From CAYJNO01 sp044432885 (GTDB lineage Bacteria; Bacillota_I; Bacilli_A; Erysipelotrichales; Erysipelotrichaceae), in assembly GCA_044432885.1 (NCBI GenBank), contig JAWXUG010000093.1, positions 1 through 6,105 on the forward strand: 6,105 bases of DNA, written 5' to 3'. The notes under the pieces are model-generated. The model was not told the origin of the DNA. It saw only the letters and a program-made list of their open reading frames with translations, and did not search any database. Made by a program: the position numbers and the translations under genes. Positions 1 through 5,047 of the stretch are shown piece after piece (position 1 is the first letter of the stretch; each line of letters starts with the position of its first letter).

Positions 1-804
1 TTATTAAGTGTTTGTATTTTAGGGTTAACAGGATGTGGAACTAGTGATATATCCGGTGATGTAACGGTTGTAAAAGTGGGTGTTGTAGGAGAGTACAATG
101 CTCAATGGGATACAATTAATGAATTATTAGTAGATGATAAGATTGAAGTAGAGTTAGTTAAGTTTACAGACTATTCTGTACCTAATCGTGCTTTAGAAGA
201 TGGGGACATCGATTTAAATGCTTTCCAACATAAAGCTTACCTAGCAAATGAGATAGACACTAAAGGATATGATATCGTATCTATTGGAGAAACAATTATT
301 GCACCTTTAGCAGTATTTCCAAACACAAGTAAAATCGAATCAATGAGTGATTTAACAGATGGTAGTATTGTTGCGATTCCAAGTGATTTAACCAATGGGG
401 GACGAGCTTTAAAATTATTAGAAGAAGCAGGTTTAATCGTTTGTGATCCTAGTAAAGGATATGTGCCTACCAAGGCGGATATAACTGAATATATCGTTCA
501 AATAGAAATTGTAGAAGCAGAATCTGCAACCCTTGCAAGTTTATTGCCTGATGTAGATGCAGCGATCATTAATGGTGGAAATGCCTATACAGCACAATTA
601 AACTCAATTGAAGATAGCATTTATATTGAAACCGTTGATAGTAGCAATGATTATGTAGATCAACTTAAAAACATTATCGCTGCAAGAAGCGAGGATCAAG
701 ACAATGAAGTGTACTTAAAAATTGTTGAAGCGTATCAAAGTAGCGAAGTAGAAACTACCTTAGAAGAGGCTTATTTGGGAGCATTTCTTCCAGCTTGGAA
801 ATAA
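1..804 (+). CDS. metQ: MetQ/NlpA-family ABC transporter substrate-binding lipoprotein (5' end missing)
   Basis: The reading frame is open from the first base, so the start lies upstream of the window; 267 residues are visible and only the first few of the signal peptide are missing. Visible residues 1-12 are a hydrophobic stretch ending in a lipobox, LTGC, with Cys12 the expected lipidated first residue of the mature protein, followed by a short Ser/Thr/Asp-rich linker. The rest matches the MetQ/NlpA binding-protein family: an initial VKVGVVGEYN strand, a DLNAFQHKAYL motif (NAFQH at visible residues 73-77), VAIPSDLTNGGRAL and AAIINGGNAY. Family members sit on the outer face of the membrane and deliver methionine (L or D) or related amino acids to MetN-MetI. 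The exact ligand cannot be read from sequence. It is probably the last gene of a metNIQ operon, since the next gene has its own promoter. No clear terminator follows it. The motif PSDLTNGGRAL departs slightly from the commoner P.D..NEGRAL. Confidence 0.9.
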   Translation, partial: LLSVCILGLTGCGTSDISGDVTVVKVGVVGEYNAQWDTINELLVDDKIEVELVKFTDYSVPNRALEDGDIDLNAFQHKAYLANEIDTKGYDIVSIGETIIAPLAVFPNTSKIESMSDLTDGSIVAIPSDLTNGGRALKLLEEAGLIVCDPSKGYVPTKADITEYIVQIEIVEAESATLASLLPDVDAAIINGGNAYTAQLNSIEDSIYIETVDSSNDYVDQLKNIIAARSEDQDNEVYLKIVEAYQSSEVETTLEEAYLGAFLPAWK

Positions 805-816
805 TTGTTTAACTAC

Positions 817-845
817 TTGTCAAAGTGTTAAGGGTATGCTATCAT
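817..845 (+). promoter_or_regulatory. Sigma-A-type promoter for rpmE
   Basis: A -35 box TTGTCA (817-822) is followed, after exactly 17 bp, by a -10 box TATCAT (840-845). The -10 is preceded by TGC (837-839), an extended -10 element. Each box differs from consensus at one position. The predicted transcript starts near 852, giving a leader of about 48 nt before rpmE. The promoter begins only 12 bp after the metQ stop codon. Confidence 0.75.
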
Positions 846-858
846 ATATAAGCACTTA

Positions 859-883
859 CTTTGAGCTCGAATGAAGCTTAAGG
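859..883 (+). promoter_or_regulatory. Hairpin in the rpmE 5' leader, possible L31 autoregulatory element
   Basis: Bases 859-867 can pair with 875-883 in a 9-bp stem containing two G-U pairs, around a 7-nt loop (868-874). The core is TTGAGCT against AGCTTAA. It sits just upstream of the Shine-Dalgarno sequence (AAGGGAG, 887-893). L31 leaders in several phyla are known or proposed to be bound by the ribosomal protein, and a Firmicutes L31 leader class has been described. Assignment to that class is inference; only the pairing is seen. Confidence 0.4.
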
Positions 884-899
884 CGGAAGGGAGAAAAAT

Positions 900-1103
900 A
901 TGAAACCAGGAATTCATCCAACATACCAAAAAGCAACAGTTACTTGTGTTAGTTGTGGGAATGTATTTGAAACAGGATCTACTAAAGCAGAAATTAAAGT
1001 AGATACTTGCTCAAACTGCCACCCATTCTATACAGGAAGACAACGTTTTGCTGCTGCACAAGGAAGAATTGAGAAGTTTAACAGAAAATACGGTAAAAAA
1101 TAG
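900..1103 (+). CDS. rpmE: 50S ribosomal protein L31, zinc-binding (C+) form
   Basis: A 67-residue protein with the L31 signature throughout: MKPGIHP at the start, two Cys pairs C16-x-x-C19 and C37-x-x-C40 followed directly by HPFYTG and RQRF, and a basic tail ending in YGKK. L31 sits at the central protuberance of the large subunit and bridges to the small subunit. The four cysteines mark the zinc-containing version, as opposed to the Cys-less YtiA/RpmE2 type made under zinc shortage. Length is normal for the family. The start is supported by AAGGGAG at 887-893, 6 nt upstream of the ATG. The gene is flanked by its own promoter and terminator, so it is probably a single-gene transcript, with a possible feedback hairpin in its leader. 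Confidence 0.98.
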   Translation: MKPGIHPTYQKATVTCVSCGNVFETGSTKAEIKVDTCSNCHPFYTGRQRFAAAQGRIEKFNRKYGKK

Positions 1104-1131
1104 TTTCTGTAAACTGCATAAAAAATTCAAT

Positions 1132-1158
1132 AAAAGGGACTCGAAAGAGTCTTTTTTT
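1132..1158 (+). terminator. Rho-independent terminator of rpmE
   Basis: GACTC (1138-1142), a GAAA tetraloop (1143-1146) and GAGTC (1147-1151) form a stem that extends through two G-U pairs and an A/T stretch to 1132 and 1157. It runs into seven Ts (1152-1158). It lies 28 nt after the rpmE stop codon and separates rpmE from tsaC. Confidence 0.9.
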
Positions 1159-1159
1159 A

Positions 1160-1182
1160 TGATTAAAATCATATTTTAATCA
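1160..1182. repeat. Perfect 10-bp inverted repeat upstream of tsaC
   Basis: TGATTAAAAT (1160-1169) and ATTTTAATCA (1173-1182) are exact reverse complements separated by CAT. The repeat lies between the rpmE terminator and the tsaC -10 box and covers most of the expected -35 position. It could be an operator for a dimeric repressor or activator, or only a chance AT-rich palindrome. It lacks a following T-run, so it is not a terminator on the + strand. Confidence 0.55.
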
Positions 1183-1206
1183 AAAGTAGTATAGATGTTG
1201 TATAAT
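1177..1206 (+). promoter_or_regulatory. Promoter of tsaC-rpiB, predicted to give a leaderless transcript
   Basis: A consensus -10 box TATAAT is at 1201-1206. No good -35 is present; the best is TAATCA (1177-1182, 3 of 6 matches, 18-bp spacer), inside the inverted repeat. With the usual 6-7 nt distance from the -10, transcription would begin at about 1213, which is the A of the tsaC ATG. The weak -35 overlapping a palindrome would suit an activator-dependent or repressible promoter, but that is inference. Confidence 0.6.
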
Positions 1207-1212
1207 GTTTAC

Positions 1213-1812
1213 ATGATTATATTAAACGAAAACCAAGTGGATGAAGTGGTTTCGCTGTTTAACCAAGGGAAGATTATCGCTTTCGCTACAGATACGGTAT
1301 ATGGTTTAGGGTGTCGATATGATTTAAAATCTGCAATAGATAAAATCAAATTGGCAAAAGGAAGGGATGAAAAGAAACCGTTACCTATGATGGTGGCAAC
1401 GATAAAAGAAATGCAGCAAGTAGCTAAGATAGATGAAACGGCTGAAAAGTTGATTAAACATTTTATGCCAGGAGCATTTACGATTATTTTAGAAAAAAAA
1501 GAAGAAGTGCCATTTTACGTCACCAACGGATTTAACACCATTGGCATTCGTATTCCAGATGTTGCATTTATTCAAGAAGTATTAACGAAGTTGCAAAAGC
1601 CAATGTTGGTTACCAGTGCAAATAAATCCGATACACCAAGTTTAACCAAGGCACAAGATGTTATTGATACAATGGGGTGTGATATTGACGCCATTGTTAT
1701 GGGAGAATGTATGGGAGATATGGCTTCTACAATTGTGGATGCAACCAATCGTTTTAAAGTAATAAGACTAGGGAAGATTACGCAAGAAGAAATAGAGGGG
1801 GTATTACAATGA
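1213..1812 (+). CDS. tsaC: Threonylcarbamoyl-AMP synthase (TsaC/YrdC/Sua5 family), short form
   Basis: The enzyme makes threonylcarbamoyl-AMP from threonine, bicarbonate and ATP, the first step of the t6A37 modification of ANN-decoding tRNAs; TsaB, TsaD and TsaE complete it. The 199-residue product has the YrdC-domain motifs in order: TDTVYGL (26-32), AKGR (48-51), KPLPMMV (55-61), PGAFTIIL (86-93), GIRIPD (111-116), TSANKSDTPS (134-143), STIVD (172-176) and RLG (185-187). There is no C-terminal Sua5 domain, so it is the short TsaC type. An in-frame ATG at 1195 would add six residues (MLYNVY), but the -10 box lies inside that extension and would not transcribe it, and neither start has a Shine-Dalgarno sequence. 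The ATG at 1213 is therefore preferred. It overlaps rpiB by 4 nt (ATGA). In Bacillus the orthologue (ywlC) lies in the same neighbourhood. Confidence 0.94.
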   Translation: MIILNENQVDEVVSLFNQGKIIAFATDTVYGLGCRYDLKSAIDKIKLAKGRDEKKPLPMMVATIKEMQQVAKIDETAEKLIKHFMPGAFTIILEKKEEVPFYVTNGFNTIGIRIPDVAFIQEVLTKLQKPMLVTSANKSDTPSLTKAQDVIDTMGCDIDAIVMGECMGDMASTIVDATNRFKVIRLGKITQEEIEGVLQ

Positions 1813-2258
1813 GAATCGCAATCGCAGCAGATCATGGTGGATTTGAGTATAAACAGCAATTAATTCCACTACTATTAAAGTGGGGACATGAAATTATGGA
1901 TTATGGTACATATAGTGAAGATAGTGTGGATTATCCTGATTATATCGGTCCTTTAGCGAAAGATGTAGCGAAAGGATACTTTGATCGTGGAATCGTTATT
2001 TGTGGGACAGGGATTGGTGTAAGTATCGTTTCTAATAAAGTTGAAGGGATACGTTGTGCTTTGGTGAGTCAGGTTGAAGTGGCTAAAATCACGCGAGAAC
2101 ACAATGATTCCAATATTTTAGCTATGGGTGCACGTGTGATTGATTTTGATACGTGTCAAAAGATTACTAAAACATGGTTAGACACAGATTTTTCAAAAGA
2201 AGAAAGACATATTCAAAGAATTGAAAAGATTAGTGAATTTGAAAAAACGAAAGTGTAG
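1809..2258 (+). CDS. rpiB: Ribose-5-phosphate isomerase B
   Basis: It interconverts ribose 5-phosphate and ribulose 5-phosphate in the non-oxidative pentose phosphate pathway. The 149-residue product, the normal length, has the RpiB/LacAB fold signatures: MRIAIAADHGG at the N-terminus (D8, H9), DYPDY (41-45), CGTGIG (65-70) with the catalytic-base Cys65, SNKVEGIRCA (75-84) and REHNDSN (96-102) with His98, which in this family helps open the sugar ring. The motifs favour RpiB over the LacA/LacB subunits of galactose-6-phosphate isomerase, which occur as paired genes; no partner is seen here. The ATG overlaps the tsaC stop (ATGA) and is preceded by AGAGGGGG (1794-1801), so it is probably translationally coupled to tsaC. 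A terminator follows. The Bacillus orthologue, ywlF, is also near upp and the atp operon. Confidence 0.93.
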   Translation: MRIAIAADHGGFEYKQQLIPLLLKWGHEIMDYGTYSEDSVDYPDYIGPLAKDVAKGYFDRGIVICGTGIGVSIVSNKVEGIRCALVSQVEVAKITREHNDSNILAMGARVIDFDTCQKITKTWLDTDFSKEERHIQRIEKISEFEKTKV

Positions 2259-2284
2259 AAAAGATTTATATTCATAATGATTTT

Positions 2285-2309
2285 AAGACATTCTAGGATG
2301 TCTTTTTTT
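2285..2309 (+). terminator. Rho-independent terminator of tsaC-rpiB
   Basis: AAGACAT (2285-2291) pairs with ATGTCTT (2298-2304), and a T-G pair (2292/2297) closes a CTAG loop. The stem runs into seven Ts (2303-2309). It lies 26 nt after the rpiB stop and ends this transcription unit before the upp promoter. Confidence 0.9.
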
Positions 2310-2343
2310 AAAGGGTTTAAAATTTATACATGCGCTAAAATAC

Positions 2344-2370
2344 TTGAATTTACACTCAATCTGCTATAAT
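2344..2370 (+). promoter_or_regulatory. Extended -10 promoter for upp and probably the atp operon
   Basis: TATAAT (2365-2370) is preceded by TGC (2362-2364), an extended -10. A -35-like TTGAAT (2344-2349) lies 15 bp upstream, a short spacer that the extended -10 can offset. The transcript would start near 2377, leaving a leader of about 23 nt with no room for a pyrimidine-responsive attenuator. No other convincing promoter was seen between here and atpB. Confidence 0.75.
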
Positions 2371-2399
2371 ATTAAGGTTGGTATAGGAAGGTGAAAACT

Positions 2400-3020
2400 A
2401 TGTTACATGTATTGAATCATCCACTGATTACGCATAAATTAGCACAAATGCGAAAAGAGGATACGAAGACAAAAGACTTTAAACAAAACTTAGATGAAAT
2501 TGCAGGATTAATGGCATATGAAGTCTGTCGTGATTTGCCTGTCAAAGAAGTAGAAGTTCAAACACCTGTTGCGAAATGTACAACCTATGAATTAGCAAGC
2601 GATATTGTGTTAATTCCCATTTTAAGAGCAGGTCTTGGACTAGTGAATGGTATTAATGATTTAATCCCGACTGCTAAAGTAGGTTTTGTAGGATTATATC
2701 GTGATGAAGAAACATTGCTTCCTCATGAATATTTCGCAAAATTTCCTAACAACTTAGAAGAAGCAGTGAACATGGTTTTAGATCCAATGTTGGCAACAGG
2801 AGGAAGTGCTGTTGCTGCCATTGATTCAATAAAATCAAGAGGGGCTAAAAATATTAAGCTAGTATGTTTAGTAGCTGCACCTGAAGGGGTTGAAACTGTT
2901 CAAAAAGCGCATCCTGATGTAGATATTTATTTAGCGGCATTAGATGAAAAATTGAACGAAAAAGGCTATATTGTGCCAGGTTTAGGGGATGCAGGAGATC
3001 GTATCTTTGGCACCAAATAA
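2400..3020 (+). CDS. upp: Uracil phosphoribosyltransferase
   Basis: It converts uracil and PRPP to UMP in pyrimidine salvage, in the cytosol. The 206-residue product, the usual length, has NHPLITHKL near the start (6-14), ILRAGLG (74-80), the PRPP-binding loop DPMLATGGSA (128-137), and the uracil-binding end GLGDAGDRIFGT (194-205). A GTG at 2391 would extend the frame by three codons, but it is part of the ribosome binding site AGGAAGGTG (2385-2393), which is correctly spaced for the ATG at 2400, so that start is chosen. The last 14 nt overlap atpZ. In Bacillus upp also lies just upstream of atp, but here the genes overlap, which points to one shared transcript and translational coupling. Confidence 0.97.
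   Translation: MLHVLNHPLITHKLAQMRKEDTKTKDFKQNLDEIAGLMAYEVCRDLPVKEVEVQTPVAKCTTYELASDIVLIPILRAGLGLVNGINDLIPTAKVGFVGLYRDEETLLPHEYFAKFPNNLEEAVNMVLDPMLATGGSAVAAIDSIKSRGAKNIKLVCLVAAPEGVETVQKAHPDVDIYLAALDEKLNEKGYIVPGLGDAGDRIFGTK
2993..2999 (+). promoter_or_regulatory. Ribosome binding site that decides a TTG start for atpZ
   Basis: AGGAGAT lies 7 nt before the TTG at 3007, ideal spacing. The in-frame ATG at 2989 has an AGGGG directly abutting it (2984-2988), too close to work, and lies before this site. The TTG is therefore the better start. The site lies inside the codons for the conserved GDAGDR motif of upp. Confidence 0.7.
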
Positions 3021-3198
3021 AAATGGACAAACAGCCATTTATCGCTTCTTATCAAGATTGGTTATTGGATTAATCCTTGCAATTATGGGTGGATCATATC
3101 TTGATCAAATGTTTAACACAACACCATTTATATTAATTGGGTTGTTAATTTATGTGATGTTTGGTAGTCTGTATTTATTGGTTAGGGAGTTAAAATGA
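3007..3198 (+). CDS. atpZ: AtpZ-like small membrane protein of the ATP synthase operon
   Basis: A 63-residue protein from a TTG start (69 residues if the ATG at 2989 were used). It has a short polar N-terminus, a first membrane helix (about residues 15-30, RLVIGLILAIMGGSYL), a short DQMFNTTP loop, and a second helix (about 36-58). This two-helix pattern with GSYLDQ and TPFILIG matches the AtpZ / ATP-synthase gene 1 family, found at the head of F-type operons in Bacillota. AtpZ works with AtpI, and the pair has been linked to divalent-cation uptake and to stability and assembly of the ATP synthase in Bacillus. It overlaps upp by 14 nt and atpI by 4 nt (ATGA). Family assignment rests on pattern and position. 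Confidence 0.8.
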   Translation: MAPNKNGQTAIYRFLSRLVIGLILAIMGGSYLDQMFNTTPFILIGLLIYVMFGSLYLLVRELK

Positions 3199-3536
3199 TA
3201 AAAAAAATTGTTCTGATAACCCTTGTATCGAGTTTTGTATTCGCTATTTTAAGTTACTTGATATTTAAGGATACCAGTATTTCACTTGGTATCCTCATTG
3301 GATCGATTGCTCGATTGGCTGGATTAAGGTCTATTGTCAACATGAGCAAACAGATTGAGTACAATCAGCATCCTGATAAAAAAGGAACTCAAAATTATAT
3401 GATACGATGTATCTTTTATGGAGTTGTTATCTGGATTTGTATCACAAGAGGGATCAATATTATTGGACTATTGCTAGGCTTTATGTTGATGAATGGAGCA
3501 ATTATGCTTATCGCAATGAAAAAGGAGGATGAATAG
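3195..3536 (+). CDS. atpI: AtpI-family protein, ATP synthase accessory membrane protein
   Basis: A 113-residue, very hydrophobic protein with four likely membrane segments (about residues 4-24, 28-47, 68-86 and 87-107) and a polar loop at about 50-66 (KQIEYNQHPDKKG). Size, four-helix layout and position before atpB fit the AtpI (ATP synthase protein I) family, whose members help assemble the c-ring in several bacteria, including Na+-type enzymes. The sequence itself is poorly conserved in this family, so the call relies on topology and context. The ATG overlaps the atpZ stop (ATGA) and has AGGGAG 5 nt upstream (3184-3189). The stop codon directly abuts the atpB ATG. Confidence 0.82.
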   Translation: MIKKIVLITLVSSFVFAILSYLIFKDTSISLGILIGSIARLAGLRSIVNMSKQIEYNQHPDKKGTQNYMIRCIFYGVVIWICITRGINIIGLLLGFMLMNGAIMLIAMKKEDE

Positions 3537-4235
3537 ATGGACGGAATAAATGAAGTCGTATTTAATGTAGGCGATTTCAGCTTTAGTATTCATCAAAGTA
3601 TTATTAACTGGTTTGGTGTCTTAGTGTTTGTTGGAATCGTGCTTATATGGGCAGGACGCAAATTTAAACAAGCAGACCCAAGTAAACCACCAACGAAAAC
3701 ACTGGTTGTTTTTGAAGAGGTATATAACTTAACATCAGGGGTTATTGGTGGTAACTTAAATGAAAAGACATGGACCTATTTGCCGTTTATGGGCACAGTA
3801 ATGATTTGCATGGTAATTAGTAATTTATTAGGTTTGTTGGGATTACAAACACCGACTTCTAATTTGAGCGTAAATATTACATTAGCCTTAATGATGTTTG
3901 TCCTAATTCATGGAACAAACCTTAAGAAGGTTGGAATTAAAGGGAAGATAAAAGGATGGATGGAACCACTCCCATTCTTATTTCCATTAAATGTCATTGG
4001 CGATATCGCTTTTCCGGTATCCCTAACACTACGTTTGTTTGGAAATATGTTAGGAGGAACCATTATTATCGCATTGCTTTATATGTTTATTAAAAGTTTA
4101 TCTTATTTTGGGATAGTGATGTTTGGGGTAACCCCATTCTTACATATGTATTTTGATATTTTTGCAGCATTTATGCAAACATATATATTCTTTATGTTAG
4201 CTTCATATTTCTTAAATGAAGCAATTGGTGAATAA
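3537..4235 (+). CDS. atpB: F-type ATP synthase subunit a
   Basis: The stator channel subunit that passes ions to and from the c-ring. The 232-residue product has five or more membrane helices (about residues 22-40, 82-104, 110-127, 146-183 and 201-227). The conserved LTLRLFGNMLGG contains the essential Arg166 (E. coli Arg210) and Asn170, and the final helix has FMQTYIFFML with Gln214 (E. coli Gln252). By eye alignment, the E. coli Glu219 position is Thr175 and the His245 position is Asp207. The ATG immediately follows the atpI stop with no gap and has a near-perfect AAAGGAGG (3521-3528), 8 nt upstream, inside the end of atpI. Expression is therefore likely strong and coupled. Confidence 0.97.
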   Translation: MDGINEVVFNVGDFSFSIHQSIINWFGVLVFVGIVLIWAGRKFKQADPSKPPTKTLVVFEEVYNLTSGVIGGNLNEKTWTYLPFMGTVMICMVISNLLGLLGLQTPTSNLSVNITLALMMFVLIHGTNLKKVGIKGKIKGWMEPLPFLFPLNVIGDIAFPVSLTLRLFGNMLGGTIIIALLYMFIKSLSYFGIVMFGVTPFLHMYFDIFAAFMQTYIFFMLASYFLNEAIGE

Positions 4236-4260
4236 ATTCTAGAAAAAGGAGAAAAAGAAA

Positions 4261-4506
4261 ATGGAATTCAACGAATTTTTTGTACAAGGTATGGCCTTAT
4301 TAGGTGCAGGTATCGCAATGATCGCCGGAATCGGTGCTGGGATTGGACAAGGACAAGCTGCTGGTAAAGGGGCAGAAGCAGTAGGGAAAAACCCTGAAGC
4401 TCAAGGTCCTATTCGTTCAATGATGGTATTAGGGATTGCCCTAGCTGAAACAACAGGGATTTATGCTTTAGTAGTAGCTTTATTATTAATTTTCTTAAAA
4501 GGTTAA
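4261..4506 (+). CDS. atpE: F-type ATP synthase subunit c, with Na+-binding signature
   Basis: The 81-residue hairpin protein that forms the rotating membrane ring. Helix 1 carries alternating glycines G23-x-G25-x-G27-x-G29-x-G31, the close-packing motif of small rings. A polar loop KNPEAQG (43-49) meets the central stalk. Helix 2 has LAETTGIY (61-68) with the ion-carrying Glu63. Gln30, Glu63, Thr64, Thr65 and Tyr68 align with Gln32, Glu65, Ser66, Thr67 and Tyr70 of the Ilyobacter tartaricus Na+ c-ring; Thr for Ser66 is conservative and still offers a hydroxyl. Na+ specificity is therefore inferred. The length, a single hairpin, is normal. The start has AAAGGAG (4245-4251), 9 nt upstream, in a 25-nt gap after atpB. 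Confidence 0.98.
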   Translation: MEFNEFFVQGMALLGAGIAMIAGIGAGIGQGQAAGKGAEAVGKNPEAQGPIRSMMVLGIALAETTGIYALVVALLLIFLKG

Positions 4507-4528
4507 TTAACATAGAAGGAGGCGTATT

Positions 4529-5047
4529 ATGGATTTAAATATCCTTAATTATTTGCGACTAGTGCCATTAGATATGGTCTTAGTGTTAATTTCAACCTGT
4601 TTAATCGTAGTGATTGCGAAAAAATATTTTTGGGTTCATGTTAAAAACTACATTGATAATCGAGAAAAATATATCAATGATCAATTAAGTGAAGCCTCTT
4701 TAAAATTACAAGCACAACAAAAACATGAAAAACAAGCAAAAGAAGAATTGTTGGCAATAAGAAAACAAGCGAATAGTATTTTGCAAGAAGCACGTGATGT
4801 TGCGATTAAAGAAGCGGAAGATATTAAAACACAAGCAAGTAATGAAGCAAATGGAATTAAAGAAAAAGCGAAGAAAGACATTGAAAATCAAAAATTGCAA
4901 GTGATGCAAGAAATGAAAAATGAAATGAGTGAAATCGCGATGCTTACAGCAAGTAAGATTGTAAAAAAAGAGTTAGATGATCAACTTCAAAAAGAGTATG
5001 TAAATGATTTTATTGAAGAAGTGAGTGATGCTACATGGCAGGCTTAG
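4529..5047 (+). CDS. atpF: F-type ATP synthase subunit b
   Basis: The peripheral stalk subunit. The 172-residue product has one N-terminal membrane helix (about 12-30, LDMVLVLISTCLIVVIAKKY), then a long charged helix (about 40-145) rich in Ala, Glu, Lys and Gln that would form the right-handed stalk coiled coil, including the typical NREKYINDQL near its start. The C-terminus (about 130-172, with SKIVKKELD) is the part that meets delta. It has a strong ribosome binding site, AGAAGGAGG (4514-4522), 6 nt before the ATG, and follows atpE by 22 nt. It overlaps atpH by 13 nt. Only one b-type gene is present, so b is expected to be a homodimer. Confidence 0.96.
   Translation: MDLNILNYLRLVPLDMVLVLISTCLIVVIAKKYFWVHVKNYIDNREKYINDQLSEASLKLQAQQKHEKQAKEELLAIRKQANSILQEARDVAIKEAEDIKTQASNEANGIKEKAKKDIENQKLQVMQEMKNEMSEIAMLTASKIVKKELDDQLQKEYVNDFIEEVSDATWQA

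Noticed and set aside
237..473. Open frame of 78 codons on the minus strand inside metQ
   Set aside because: It mirrors a well-supported coding gene, has no ribosome binding site of note and resembles no family.
823..857. Imperfect inverted repeat AAGTGTT / AGCACTT flanking the rpmE -10 box, considered as a metQ terminator or operator
   Set aside because: Only 7 bp with one G-U pair around a 21-nt loop and no T-run; too weak to call.
1572..1859. Open frame of 95 codons on the minus strand across the end of tsaC and start of rpiB
   Set aside because: It is antisense to two clear genes and its Cys/Ser/Ile-rich composition is typical of a reverse-frame shadow.
2952..2972. TTGAAC and TATATT inside the end of upp, considered as an internal atp promoter
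   Set aside because: The spacer is only 9 bp, far from the 16-18 bp needed.
4681..4909. Two overlapping minus-strand open frames inside atpF, rich in Phe and Cys
   Set aside because: They arise from the Lys/Ala/Gln-rich coiled-coil codons of atpF read backwards; the hydrophobic look is an artefact of that composition.
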